Assembly: GCA_029532625.1 (NCBI GenBank)
Contig: JARFXM010000011.1
Coordinates: 4,353,501 to 4,417,500, forward strand
Direction of reading: 5' to 3'
From: Lomentospora prolificans
Lineage: Eukaryota > Ascomycota > Sordariomycetes > Microascales > Microascaceae
DNA length: 64,000 nt
The stretch's first letter is position 1, and each line of letters starts with the position of its first letter. The notes below the pieces were generated by a model. That model did no database searches, was not told the origin of the DNA, and saw only the letters and a program-made list of their open reading frames with translations. The position numbers and the translations under genes were made by a program. Of this stretch, positions 11,481 to 23,025 are shown piece after piece.

Positions 11481-13290
11481 ATGTCCCTCCGAAACCGCCC
11501 CGCAAACATGGCCCTGCGCCGGTTGCGCACTCCGCTAGCGCCCGTCGCGGGCTCGGGTACCACCGCCGTCCTCCGGGCGCAACAGGCGCGCTTCATGTCC
11601 GACATGGAAGGCAAGGATAGGCCGCCTTCCAATGAGGAGAAGACGGGCCGGTCGTTCCGCGGGCAGATGATGGGTAGTATCTCCCACCGTTTGAAGAGGG
11701 AGAAGGAGGAGCTGGAGAGGTGGTCAGAGCACAGGCAAAAGGCGTCGGATAGCTCGAGGTGGAGCTTGACTTTTGGTGGGTTACCTCCACATATACGTTC
11801 GTGGCACTCCATTGGAAAGGACAGCCGCTAACCTGATGCTCTCCGCAGCCCTCCTCTTCACGACCGGCATCTCATACTACATGGGCACCCTGTACCCGCG
11901 CGCCCCCGACACCGAGTCGACCCTGCCCCTCGAAAAGACCCAACCGCCCCAGCACAAGGCCAATGTCGAGAACCTTCAGGCCGCATGGGCCGACTTCGTC
12001 GCCATCGTAGGCAAGGAGCATGTCAGCACCGCTGAGAACGATCTCCTTCACCATGCCACCTCTACCTGGTCCTCGCATCCTGCGAAGCCTGACGAGAAGC
12101 CATTCTTGGTAGTCTATCCCTCCACCACCGAGGAGGTCTCCAAGATCATGAAGATCTGCCACGAGCGCCGCCTCCCCGTCGTCGGCTACAGCGGCGGTAC
12201 CAGCCTTGAGGGTCACTTCACGCCCACCCGTGGCGGCGTCTGCATCGACTTTGGCCGCATGAACAAGATCCTCTCTCTGCACGAGGATGACCTCGATGTC
12301 GTGGTTCAGCCCGCTGTCGGCTGGGAAGCCCTGAACGACCATCTCGCTACGCAGAACCTGTTCTTCCCTCCCGACCCGGGCCCGGGCGCCATGATTGGCG
12401 GTATGATCGGTACCGGTTGCAGCGGTACCAACGCCTACCGCTACGGCACCATGCGCGAGTGGGTCCTCTCCCTTACCGTCGTCCTCGCCGATGGCACCAT
12501 CATCAAGACCCGCCAACGTCCCCGTAAGAGCTCCGCAGGCTACGACCTCACCAAGCTCTTCATCGGCTCCGAAGGCACCCTCGGCCTCGTGACCGAAGCC
12601 ACCCTCAAGGTCACCGTCAAGCCCCCGCACACCAGCGTCGCCGTCGCCTCCTTCGCCTCCATTCGCGACGCGGCCAGCTGCGTCGCCCAAGTTGTCGGCC
12701 ACGGAATTCCCATCGCTGCTATTGAGATCCTCGACGATAACCAGATGAAGTGCATCAACGAGGCCGGCATGACCCAGCGCCGATGGACAGAAGCCCCTAC
12801 GCTCTTCTTCAAGTTCGCCGGCACCCCCAACGGCGTCAAGGAGCAGGTTGGCCAGGTCAAGAAGCTCGCCTCCCACGCTGGCTCCAAGTCCTTCGAGTTC
12901 GCCAAGAGCGAAGAGGAACAGAACGATCTATGGAGTGCGAGGAAGGAGGCCTTGTGGAGCGCCATGGCCGTCAGGAAGGAGGGAGACCACGTTTGGACTG
13001 GTGATGTTGCTGTGCCCATGAGCAGGCTGCCGCAGATTATTGAGGAGACCAAGGAGGATATGAACAAGAGCGGGCTGTTTGGCACCATTGTTGGTCATGT
13101 TGGTGACGGGAACTTCCACAGTGAGTATATCCTCGCGGCTATTCTTGTCTCAGCATTTCGATAGAGACGCTAACTCGGATATGTCTAGCCATCTTGATGT
13201 ACAGTGACAAGGAAAGGCCGTTGGCCGAGCGCGTCGTACATAAGATGGTCAAGAGGGCCATTGAGCTCGAGGGAACTGTAACAGTATGTT

Positions 13291-13335
<45 letters not shown>

Positions 13336-13700
13336 CCTTCTTTTTCTCCGTCCGTCCCCCATGCCAGTTCCAGTTCCAGTCTCCGTCGGTAAAAGAAAAC
13401 AAGCTAACATCCATAAAACAGGGCGAGCACGGCGTCGGCCTCGTCAAGAGAGACTACCTCCCGCATGAACTGGGCGACTCCACCATAGACGCTATGCGAA
13501 AGGTATGCACGCACGCCTCGATTCCCCCCCCCCCCCCCCCCCCCTTCCCTCCTCTTTTCTCCTTTCTTGGAGCCCAAAGCCTAGCCATGCTAACACTCTT
13601 GGAACAGCTCAAGCAAGCCTTTGATCCCCTTTGCCTGCTCAACTGCGACAAAGTTGTGAGGATGCAGCCGCCCAAGAGGGGTGAGGTCACTCAGTGGTAA
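11481..13700 (+). CDS. DLD1: D-lactate dehydrogenase (cytochrome), mitochondrial, FAD-linked
   Basis: Five exons: 11481-11775, 11849-13120, 13189-13283, 13422-13502 and 13608-13700, encoding 611 aa. The enzyme oxidises D-lactate to pyruvate and passes electrons to cytochrome c at the inner mitochondrial membrane. The N-terminus is basic (RNRPANMALRRLR), like a presequence, and is followed by a hydrophobic anchor around residues 99-112 (ALLFTTGISYYMG). The FAD-binding PCMH domain shows VVYPSTTEEVSKI, GYSGGTSLEGH, GAMIGGMIGTGCSGTNAYRYG and GSEGTLGLVTEATLKV. The C-terminal cap carries GHVGDGNFH (514-522) and GEHGVG (555-560), the latter split off by introns. Introns 3 and 4 contain long homopolymers (43 T and 21 C) close to their donors. 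The gene converges with RCK2. Confidence 0.95.
13293..13335 (+). repeat. DLD1: poly(T) tract, 43 nt, in DLD1 intron 3
   Basis: An uninterrupted run of 43 T starts nine bases after the 5' splice site of the 138-nt intron (13284-13421). The branch-site-like GCTAAC lies near the 3' end of the intron. The length may be affected by sequencing or assembly error. Confidence 0.9.
13524..13544 (+). repeat. DLD1: poly(C) tract, 21 nt, in DLD1 intron 4
   Basis: An uninterrupted run of 21 C begins about 21 bases into the 105-nt intron 13503-13607. The branch site GCTAAC and acceptor ACAG lie downstream. Confidence 0.9.
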
Positions 13701-14546
13701 ACCGAATTATACTCTGCATTTGGGTTAATCTTCCTTTCTTTTCTTTTTTTGTACATCTAGAACACTGCCTGTGATTCCGGTTGAGAGGTGTGAAAGGAGT
13801 TAAGGGGAAAGAACGGATTCATATACTAGAATGATTACATGTCCGAAGAGAGCCGTTTTTAGAGGTCGATTGCTCCATGTATATGCACGACATATTGAAG
13901 TAAAAACACGACCTGAGCCATATTGACATCGGGTGAATGGCCAATGTATCCGAGTTCCTACAAATCTCTCCTACACGTCTCTCCTACACAATGTGGGAAT
14001 CAACATCAACACCCCCATAACTTCACCAAGTCTCTCAACTTTCATTATTAAGGCTCCATTGAAAATAAGGTAACTAAATATGTAGTTGGACACAAAACAC
14101 ACTAGTAAAGCAGGCAGATTGCGGTGAGTAAACAAACATGATGTGCGGAACGAAAGGTTCCAGGGTTTCCTGTAATCAAACTCCATGCCAATGATTTGCT
14201 ACGAGAAACGTCTCGCCAAAAAAGGAAACAAAAAAAGAGTAAAAAAAAAAGAGTATAAGCCTTGAACAACCACGCCAACCCGGAACCCATGAGCCACTGA
14301 ATAACGAAATGATTGGATAAGGGAACAGAAAGTCGTGTTGACCGTAGTAATCATGCCAGCGTCGATGTAGTAGCAGCGTTGAACTGGCAAGGGTCGTACA
14401 GACGCTTCGTTGCAACACTCCGCATTCACTATCGGTTACAAGTGATGTTTTCTTTAAAATCTCTGTAGTCATTTGCTTCCCCTTCCTTCCCCCGAAGGCC
14501 ATCACGGGGTGTGAGGTCCTAGCAAGAAGAAACGGCAGCAAGCGGC
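13701..14546. other. convergent intergenic region, DLD1 / RCK2 3' ends
   Basis: 3'-untranslated and spacer sequence between two convergent genes. No coding region is supported on either strand. Confidence 0.5.
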
Positions 14547-17036
14547 TCACGCTCCACCAACCTTAGTGGCAGGCTTCATGCCTCTCCGGCCGAGTAGGGT
14601 CGCACCATCTAGACTCAGCTCAAATGCACCCTTCTGTTTTTGTCTTTCCCGAACCTGCTGTCGGGCTGCGGCGGCGACAGCAGCAGAGTGTTGGCCGTAA
14701 CCACGCTCCTGCGGTGCAGCAGCCGGAGCGCGCTCCCTCTCTCGGCCTCGCTGCTGCTGGTTGTTATCTTGGTCCCGGAGATTGGTGTTACGCATACTTG
14801 TCTCGAGGGATTTCGTGGCGGCTTGGTTTAGGTCGATATCCATGCCCTCTTCCTCCTCCACGTCCTCGGCTAGGCGACTGAGATGATCGGGAGCACCGCT
14901 CTTGATACCAATTTGTTTCCTTCTTTTGGTTTCTTCTTCTTGCCTATGCACCGCGTAGCTGACATCGAAGACCTCTCGAAGGTTGACAGCGGCTGGAGAC
15001 CTGAAGTCGTATTTCTTCTCGCCATCCACCACCTTTCCAATGTCGTACGAGGCTAGAGCCTCGACCATGGGATGCTTCCTCTCCTCCTTTGGCGTCGGCC
15101 CGGCCTGACGGATCCAAGGGTGGGCGAGAAACTCCTTGATAGTGTAGCGCTTCTCGGGATCAACAGTCAAGAGGTGGCTAATAAGATCCTGAGCAGACTT
15201 GGAAATCTCATCCCACCATGGTGATAGGAAAGTGTATTGACCTTTGGCGACCTTCTCCGTGAGTGTTTCGATGCTTTCGTCGTAAAAGGGCGGGAAGCCA
15301 CAAAGTAGAGTGTATAGGACGCATCCCAGAGCCCACATGTCGACCGATTTCGAATAGCGCTCATCCTTGACGATCTCGGGAGCCGTATACCCTACAGTAC
15401 CACAAGGGGTCATGGTCTGGTTCTCCCATACAACCTTGGAAAGGCCGAAATCCGCAATCTTGATTTGTCCAATGCCACCAGCACCGGCACCAGGTATAAA
15501 CTCGCCCTCATCAATTTTGTCCTCATCACCCGGCTGCTTAGGTCGCGGGTGCTTCGATGGCACAAACGGAATTGGGCTGAAAAGAATGTTCTCGGGTTTA
15601 ATGTCCCTATTTTCGAACGAACCATGAGCTCCACTCCATTCTTGTCGTCGGACCGCGTTATGGGATATTCCTCACCTATGGACCACACCCTTCTCTTCAT
15701 GCAGATACTCAAGGGCTTTAGCGACTTGAGTGATGACATGACGAGATAGATCCTCGCTGAAATATGTCAGGCGGACAATTTGATGAAAAAGCTCGCCACC
15801 TGGGGCGAGCTCGAGAACGATATAGTAGTATTCCCTTGACTCGGAGAACTCGAGGAGCTTGATGATGTTGGGATGATCGAGCTGCCTCATAATTTGAACC
15901 TCTTTAAGAATATTGGAGCGCTAAAACACGGTGATATATGGTATGTTAGCAAAACATTCTTCTGCGGCGCTGAGGTTTATTTTCTTCTTCTCTCAGAGCA
16001 TCATCATTGTGCCACCTAAAAACGAAAACAAAAAAAAAAAAAAAAAAAAAAAAGAAACAGCCCAAGTCACTTGACAGTCCGGGCGTCAGAAGGTGGTCCT
16101 GAGATGAGCTAGAGAGAATCAAGAGTGGAAATGTACAGTTAGGAGATAGATCCGCACCTCTGCAGCTTTGGGCTCCTTCTTGAAGTCGGGATGAAGGTGT
16201 CTGTCGCCCTGTTTCATTGGAAAACCCCTCTGGTTGGTATAAACGAAACATAGAAAAGCAGGGGAAGAGGGGGAACGGGGGGGAGGGAAGCAGACAATCT
16301 TCCTCCCTTTCAACTCTGGAACGAGAGGAAAAGAGACCTGTGAGAGCCATCCTATAGAGACGTATCTATGAGGTTGGCATCTCCGGCTGCAAACTTACCT
16401 GCATGCTGTTCATTTCGTACTTTCGAACAACTTTGATAGCTACCTCACCGTGGGTTCCCTCCAAATCTTTAGCGCGATAGACATTACTGAAGGCACCGTC
16501 GCCCATCTTTTCGACGAGTTTCCACCGCTCGAGACCGGGATACTTCGGAAATTTAGACTTTTTCTCGTTTTCTTCGGCAACTAACTTCGCAATGTTGGAC
16601 TCATCTATGCGCGTTGCCTTGGCCGAGTGCTTGTATTGAGCATTATCGTTGACTGAAGTCGGATCTGAAGCGGCATGGTGTTGAACAACCTTGGTAGGCT
16701 GTGTGGCAGTGGCCGTCTCGGGATTCTTGGTGGCATCATCAGGGGCGACACGAGCTTGTTTGCCTGTATTGGTATGAGTCGGGTTAGTTGTGCCTATTCG
16801 GACCACGAGGTTGAAGCCTCCTGCGTCCCAGACTCGTGTGTCGTCTGTAAATGTGGGATGACTGGAGACTGAAGTTGCGCCAGAGACCAGTCAAGATGGA
16901 CCCGGTAAAAGTGCCATCCCAGGGCCTTGTCGACGCAAAGAAAGGCCCCCGGGGGGGATAGTGTGTCATTTGGAGAGGGAAGCATACCGTGACGGATGAA
17001 GTTCTTGAGTTGTTGTATTGTAGACATGGCGTTCAT
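14547..17036 (-). CDS. RCK2: RCK2/srk1-type Ca2+/calmodulin-dependent-like stress kinase
   Basis: Minus-strand exons 17036-16988, 16763-16399, 15920-15676 and 15606-14547 encode 572 aa. Rck2 in budding yeast and Srk1 in fission yeast are substrates of the Hog1/Sty1 MAP kinase and dampen translation and cell-cycle entry under stress. The kinase domain starts near residue 97: GDGAFSNV loop (104-111), VAIK with Lys127, HRD (219-221) spanning intron 3, DFGLSKVV, CGTVGYTAPE. A family-typical insert (PSKHPRPKQPGDEDKIDEG) lies between HRDIKPEN and DFG. The tail is Gln/Arg/Glu-rich. The start gives MNAMSTIQQLKNFIRHG; a second ATG lies 9 bases on and could be used. Introns are 224, 478 and 69 nt; the first two are unusually long for this window. 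Confidence 0.92.
16030..16053 (-). repeat. RCK2: poly(T) tract (sense strand), 24 nt, in RCK2 intron 2
   Basis: A run of 24 A on the + strand, so 24 T in the transcript's sense, inside the 478-nt intron 16398-15921. It lies roughly 110-130 bases before the acceptor. Confidence 0.85.
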
Positions 17037-17239
17037 GGGAAATCACTCGACTTAGCGAGCTTGCAGTCGTGTCGTAGAGAAAAAAAAGAATTCTGAACAA
17101 CAAGAAGAAAGGATATGAGTCAAAGAGAAGAAAAAAAAATCCAACTTCACCTTCGCAGTAAGGAGAAGAGGAGTGGAAAAGATTAAGCAGGAATCAATCA
17201 GGTTTGGTTTTCCGCGCGGACAGGAAAGCCGGAAACTTG

Positions 17240-17259
17240 TTTTTTTTTTTTTTTTTTTT
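17240..17259 (+). repeat. poly(T) tract, 20 nt, upstream of RCK2
   Basis: 20 T on the + strand about 205-225 bases upstream of the RCK2 start, so poly(dA) on its sense strand. Poly(dA:dT) runs in fungal promoters disfavour nucleosomes; a promoter role here is inference. Confidence 0.7.
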
Positions 17260-20200
17260 CGTTTGCTTCGCTTTCTCCTACGTATTTTATTGACTAGCGA
17301 ACAGAGAGGCGGGGGCTGAAGAGGGGAGGTAGCTTCAGAAACACCTTATTAAGCGCTGGTGCTGGAGGCGATGACGTTAGGACGATCGGTCCGAGTCGCG
17401 GAAATGGCCTAATGGTGAGGTTAATTTTGGCGAACTGGGTGGTGGCAGACGGAGTGATGGCTCAAGGACGTAATAGCCAAGGATGGGAAGAGTGGCAATG
17501 ATGATCTAATCGCTGGACGAGTACCAGGGGTAGAAAACGGAGTGACAGTATTGAGGGTGGGAAGGTTGCGAAAAGTAGCCGTGGAAAGAGAAAGAAATTG
17601 AACAGGCACCCGCCCTTGGGGCAACAAGAGGGACAGGAAAGCAAAGAAGGGAAAGCAAAGTTAGATATCGACAGGGGAATGGGTGGCCACACCAAAAGAT
17701 ACAAAGGGGTCCCCATGAAGCAGAAGATCAAAACGACATACCAAGTGTCTTACCACAGGGCCACGAATCGAATCTTGGAAGGTAAATGGTGCAGAGGAAT
17801 AGGTGCTTGTCGGTCGCGAACTACGCTTAATCCAAGCAGGGTATTCCGCTCTGCCGGGATCCGCTATTGACAATACAAGACAACAAAGAGAACTTCGAAG
17901 ATTGTTTCGTTGCTGTTTTCAGTCTCAAGGAACGGACGTGATTGCGAGGTAAGATGTTCGAGAACAAGACACGAAGAGGGGATAACAAGATGGTCGTATA
18001 CCAGGGCTCGCCAATAAGGACAGAGTGACGGAGATATTAAAAGAGGAGGAGGGCGAAGGTCTGTAGTGGCTCTATGGTATGTATTCGCATCAGTCTGACG
18101 TTTGGGAGGTAAAAGACATTGAGAAACGACGTACCTTCTCAATCTGAGCGAGAAATCACTGCGAAGAGGCTGAGAGTGACAGTGAGGAGCGGAAGTGGGA
18201 CGTGGGCACTGTGGTGAAATGGGTCGAGTACAACGAGTTACTTTTATGCTCCCGGGCGTCTATGACTGAGGGTTATTACAGTGTTCAGTGACGAAAGACT
18301 GGTCGGATCTTGGCCCAGGTTTGGATAGGGAGGGAATGGAGTCCTCAATGCTCCATACAAGGCAAGTGTCGTCATTGATCCTTAGCGTGGGTCACTCGCC
18401 GCTAGAGCCTGGTCTAGACTCTGATCCGCTCCGAGCGAAGTATATACAGTGCATCCCGGCTTGTGATACCGCACTATGCGAGGCACTTTCCCTTTCTTCA
18501 TCAGGCGGCGCATATGTAGACATCGCCTACCTCAAATAGGTAATATCAATTGGCCTGCAGCAGAGTGATCCGAACCCCGCAACCTTCTCAACCTTCAAAC
18601 TGTCGGTCATAGAGTCTGGACTCAGAAAGACCACTCATGCGCCTGTTGTCTTATGTTGAATCCCTTCTTCTTTACATGCTCCAAGAACGAACGAGCATTG
18701 GTAGGAAGTGGACGATCGAGCGGGAGATAATACAACTTCCCACGGGTACCTGCCTTGCAACTCGACCGCACTAGTCGAGGCACGAAGCACATGAGCCTGA
18801 CCCGGCCATAGCTTCAACCTGGCATCGAGTAGTGAGTAACGTCGGCTCAACATGAGATCTATATTCGGCCTGAGATAAATATAAATATCAAGGGAGAAAT
18901 CCGAGAGCGATTGGCGCAGCCCTCAGCCTTCTTTGTCCTAAATTTGCTTTCTGGCTGACCTATTCTTCTCCGTTTCGGACCAACCGGCAGTGGTGAGACT
19001 TGGCCAAGAATCTGGGAGATCACCTGGTCTGTGTTAGTTGCAATTGCGCGCAGAAGTTCCATCGATCTCTCTCCACAGCTAGCGGAACCCAAGATTCTCC
19101 AGGGGGTTATCCACCCAACCAATCCGTTCTTGTCACCACGACGGAAGCCAATAATGGCATCGGTGCAGAGCGGAACTGTCCCAAGACTTATCCAAAATAG
19201 TTACCAAACGCAGGAGAACCTCCCCTAGTACACTCGAGGCCAGCCATTGATGGCGAGACTCGAGAGGGAGATGTCATCTCCGCTATCAAACTAAACCAGA
19301 GCCATTTGTTCCGCTGTTACATTCTCCTGGGGACACCGTTCCCATGTTCCTCGTGGGAGGTTTCGCTATAATGGCCCTGTAATCAGGCACTGGTAGCCCG
19401 TTGAACCACGACGGCGTTGAGGCATCATGGAGGTCATCAATCATTCCGCTCCACGATAGCGCGAACACTCGAGCGCTAGTGGTTCCATGAATCCCTGTCA
19501 TCGATGACGTAGTTAGGCCTGGGGCGAAGACCTGCCGCCTTCCTTAGTGCCCACAGACTGTTCAATCCTCGCCCGTCCAAAGAGAGTGCGTCATCCACAT
19601 TCCCATTGGAAAACCGTTCCAACCTGGAGGGTGGGGTATCCAATGTGTCTCTTTTATCCATAAAAAACCGAATGCTCCCAGATGCGCTCGATCATTGACT
19701 CCAACCGCGAAATCCGGATCTCCGAGTGACCAATAACCGTGACCATTGCCTCAGTGAGATTTCCGGACTGTGGGTCAGGATAACTTCCATGGAAAATGAC
19801 CTTAATTGAATTGTGCTTCTCGTGCTCAACTATCCCCACTCCAGCCCCTCGCCAGTATTTTTTTATTGCCTGCGATCCTGTCCGTAGTGAGAGACATGCA
19901 CGTGGCAGTAGCAAGTGACTCACGATGATAAAGCATGGCCACTCAACCACAAGTATTGGGCATTCGAATCGGTGCTGTCGCGTCCCGGACGCGCCTTTAC
20001 TCGCTGCCGACACGGGATTCGGCCAGCCTACACTTCGGATAGCGACTCCTGAGGCAAGCAAACACAGCCCGGGTGGCCAGCTGTCCGCCAGGGAATACTT
20101 CACCGGGCACCAGCTAACTCGCGAGCCACCAGCGGCGACTGTATAATCCTGGCTCGATTTCTCCTTGCATAACAGCTCTTCCTCGGCGAATGCATGGGGT

Positions 20201-22958
20201 TCCCGCAACAGGAACTGGGTCATCTGCGTCTTGTTATGAATTACGACCTGCGTCCCCAACTAGCCCACCATTCGGCGGTTCTAGACCTTTTAAACCAGAC
20301 CCTTAGTGCAGATGGCCCCTATCTGGAATCGTCCGAGAAGCATGGATAATATAACCCGGCAGGATCCGGTGGGTTGCAGGCATCCCGATACAACTGGTTA
20401 ATAGAAGATCTAAAGGGAAACAAAGTTGTCCTTGCCTGTTCCAGGATTATGCAGTATCCTTCCCGCAGATGCCATTAGATTTTAGCTCTGCGATAGGCTG
20501 GTGTCCCAGTTGCAAATCCCAGATGCATCCTGTATCCCTCGGCCGACCCAACTAGAAAATTCTCTCCGGGTTCCAACTCCCAGGCCTGTCTTGCGCGTGC
20601 CTGCCTCACCGGCTGTTGTCTCGATGACGCATTACAGCAGAATTTGACTCGAGTTACACGACGTAGGTAAACCCCCACCAACCGGCCCAATCTGCCCCTG
20701 TCTCGCGTCTGGTTTCAAGCACTACAGTGGAGGGTTCCATGCACAAACACCAGCCCTGTCTCGCAGTCCAACGCAGGCTATGACGTCACCCGGATAAACC
20801 CCCGTCTCGGGGCCCGGTCCCATGCGGTCTCTTGATGGAGCCTCCGGCTTTTCAACATCATCCGGCAAGACAACAAGGAGCTTACATCAGTTCTTACCGT
20901 GATCGCAGTATCGAAAAGATGTCTATTTATATCCGTCGCGACTCTTCTGCGCCTCCATATGCCTCTATATGCCTCTGATGGCTTAATCGTTGCAGATTTA
21001 GTCCGGCCGATGAGCTGGCTTCCTGTTGGCCATAAGAGTCATCACCGGTTCAAAATTCATAGGTTGCTCTTTGCAAATGCACGGAGGCTTTGGCTGAATA
21101 TAGAACCTTCAGGTTAGACGACCATTTCCAGGATTGGAAGGGAAGATTCGTCATAACCTGGTCCGACCCTAACCCTGTACACTCACTCATTCGAGTGCCA
21201 TACCGCCTCTTCCTAGTGCTACACCACCAACACGTTACTATACCCCCTCGAAATCTCAGCTGGCAAATACGTCGAAAAAAAATCAAAGGCGGCTTCGCAT
21301 TATCGTCATGTCCACCTTTCGAATCCTTACGCCAAAACAATAAGCAGAGGTGGTCAGAACGCCGTATCACCGAAGGTGCCAATCCCAGAGTGATCCAAGA
21401 ACATGACAGGATCGCGTAATTCGGACAACATGTGTGTAGCCAAGGCTGAGAAATACGTCACACGATTATCCCTACGTCAACACACATAGAGTGTGTAGCC
21501 GATCGATCGCATCCATGCGCAAAAGCCGTAGCATTTGCGTTTCTCTTTGATGGGATGTCTCACTCTCCAGCTTCTCGCATCTAGCCAGGGTAGGGTGGTC
21601 TAGGTACAGGTACGGAGCGCTACTGCAGCTGGCTGGGAGGGGAGAGGCCTATTCTATTGCCAGCAACCGCAACGATTTCTGTAGCCTAGGAACATGCCCC
21701 ACGCCCTAAGCTTCGGCAAAGGGAAATAACCCTCCATCTTGTTGTATTCATGTTTTGCCATGCGAGAGAGTGGAACAGAGATGAGCGCCTGTCAAGTAGC
21801 TTTGAGCTGTATTCGTCCTATAGAGCCGGGTTGCCCTTTTGTGGTGATGACCTGTCCAGGCTGGTCCATCGGGGGAGTTGTCTGCATTTGACGAGGGTTC
21901 GTGCTGAAAGTGCAGGATGGAACAGAACCTTGGTATTAGAGATGTGGCCCCAGGCCAGCCGCCCACTAACAATCCCGAGGTCAATAGAGCCGACACACCG
22001 GCCTCGATGTCTCCGCCAACACGATACTCACCTGACTTGACGCTTTCAACCCAGTGGAAAAGAGCAGCCTTTGCTTGTAGACCCACTTATGCCCCCTGGC
22101 ACGCCGCCTTTCCTAATTGATGAGAGCAAGCTACCCGACATGGGACAACACCAAAGAATGAGACGCTTCCCGAAGAGCTAGTCTGGTTCGAGTTTGCGCT
22201 TCGCTCATCTCCCCCCCCCACCCGAAGACCGCAAAGCCGGATCTAGGGACTTCAATGCCCGTCCTCTTTAAGACACGGGATGACCTCATCTTGCTTATCG
22301 GGATTTAAGAAAAGACAATTGCAATTAAGTGACTTGCCTCATTCAGCAGCATGTTAGAAGGTGTAGTAATCAAGGGCCCCACTGTAAACCCTTCTACTAG
22401 AACCGGAAAATGATGGACAGGGTGCATCGTAAAGAGACATGGGCTTGCTGTCCAGGACTGAGGCTGGCTAACGCCCAATCACATCAGCTGAGAGATTTTT
22501 GGGACTGCTTTATGTCAAGTTCCCTGCAATCTTCAGGTGCAAGAGATGATGTATATAGAATTAAAACTCTTGGTTCCTGTTGGTATTTGCAATGCTCCCA
22601 TGGAAGTGCAGGATAAAATGAAATGGAATAAGAATCTTGGGCGATAGAAACTGGTCAAGGGAGTGTGACAATTGCGAGTATTACATGCTTGCAGTGGCCC
22701 CATGCCTAATTGCTCGACTTATTGGTCGAAACAAATCGGCAAATATTCGGCAAATATGGAACGGAGAATTGTTCAGCCGACTCAGCTGAGCAGGAAGCTA
22801 CCATCACTCGCGACACGAAGCAAGGCTTGGAAATTCATCTGTATCTTGGAGCCATCAATTGCCACGCAGCATCCATCACGTCCTGTCGTGAAATGCGCCG
22901 TGCAGTGAGCGCATCAGATCATATCCAACAGTTACTAAGGCTGGGAATCATTATCATC

Positions 22959-22987
22959 CCACCCTTTGATCACTCCACCCTTTGATC
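22959..22987 (+). repeat. tandem 13-bp direct repeat upstream of BuGZ-like gene
   Basis: CCACCCTTTGATC occurs at 22959-22971 and 22975-22987 with a 16-bp period. The second copy ends 38 bases before the ATG, in the likely leader or core promoter. Its function is unknown. Confidence 0.8.
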
Positions 22988-23025
22988 GCCGTCGTCCATA
23001 CAGCGAAACCGTTAGCCCCATCAAA

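Larger units (their letters stand above)
17037..23025. other. 6-kb intergenic region between divergent RCK2 and BuGZ-like genes
   Basis: No gene could be supported on either strand. The first ~1 kb (17040-18200) should hold the RCK2 promoter and leader. The rest has many stops in all frames. The longest open stretch (19654-20223, minus, 189 codons from an ATG) has no recognisable domain. Two copies of a 13-bp repeat lie just before the downstream gene. No terminal repeats or transposon-like reading frames were seen. Confidence 0.45.

Noticed and set aside
11872..12876. 334-codon open frame antisense to DLD1 exon 2
   Set aside because: Shadow of the well-supported DLD1 exon.
19654..20223. 189-codon minus-strand ORF between RCK2 and the BuGZ-like gene
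   Set aside because: No domain recognised; a chance open stretch of this length is expected roughly once in a window of this size.
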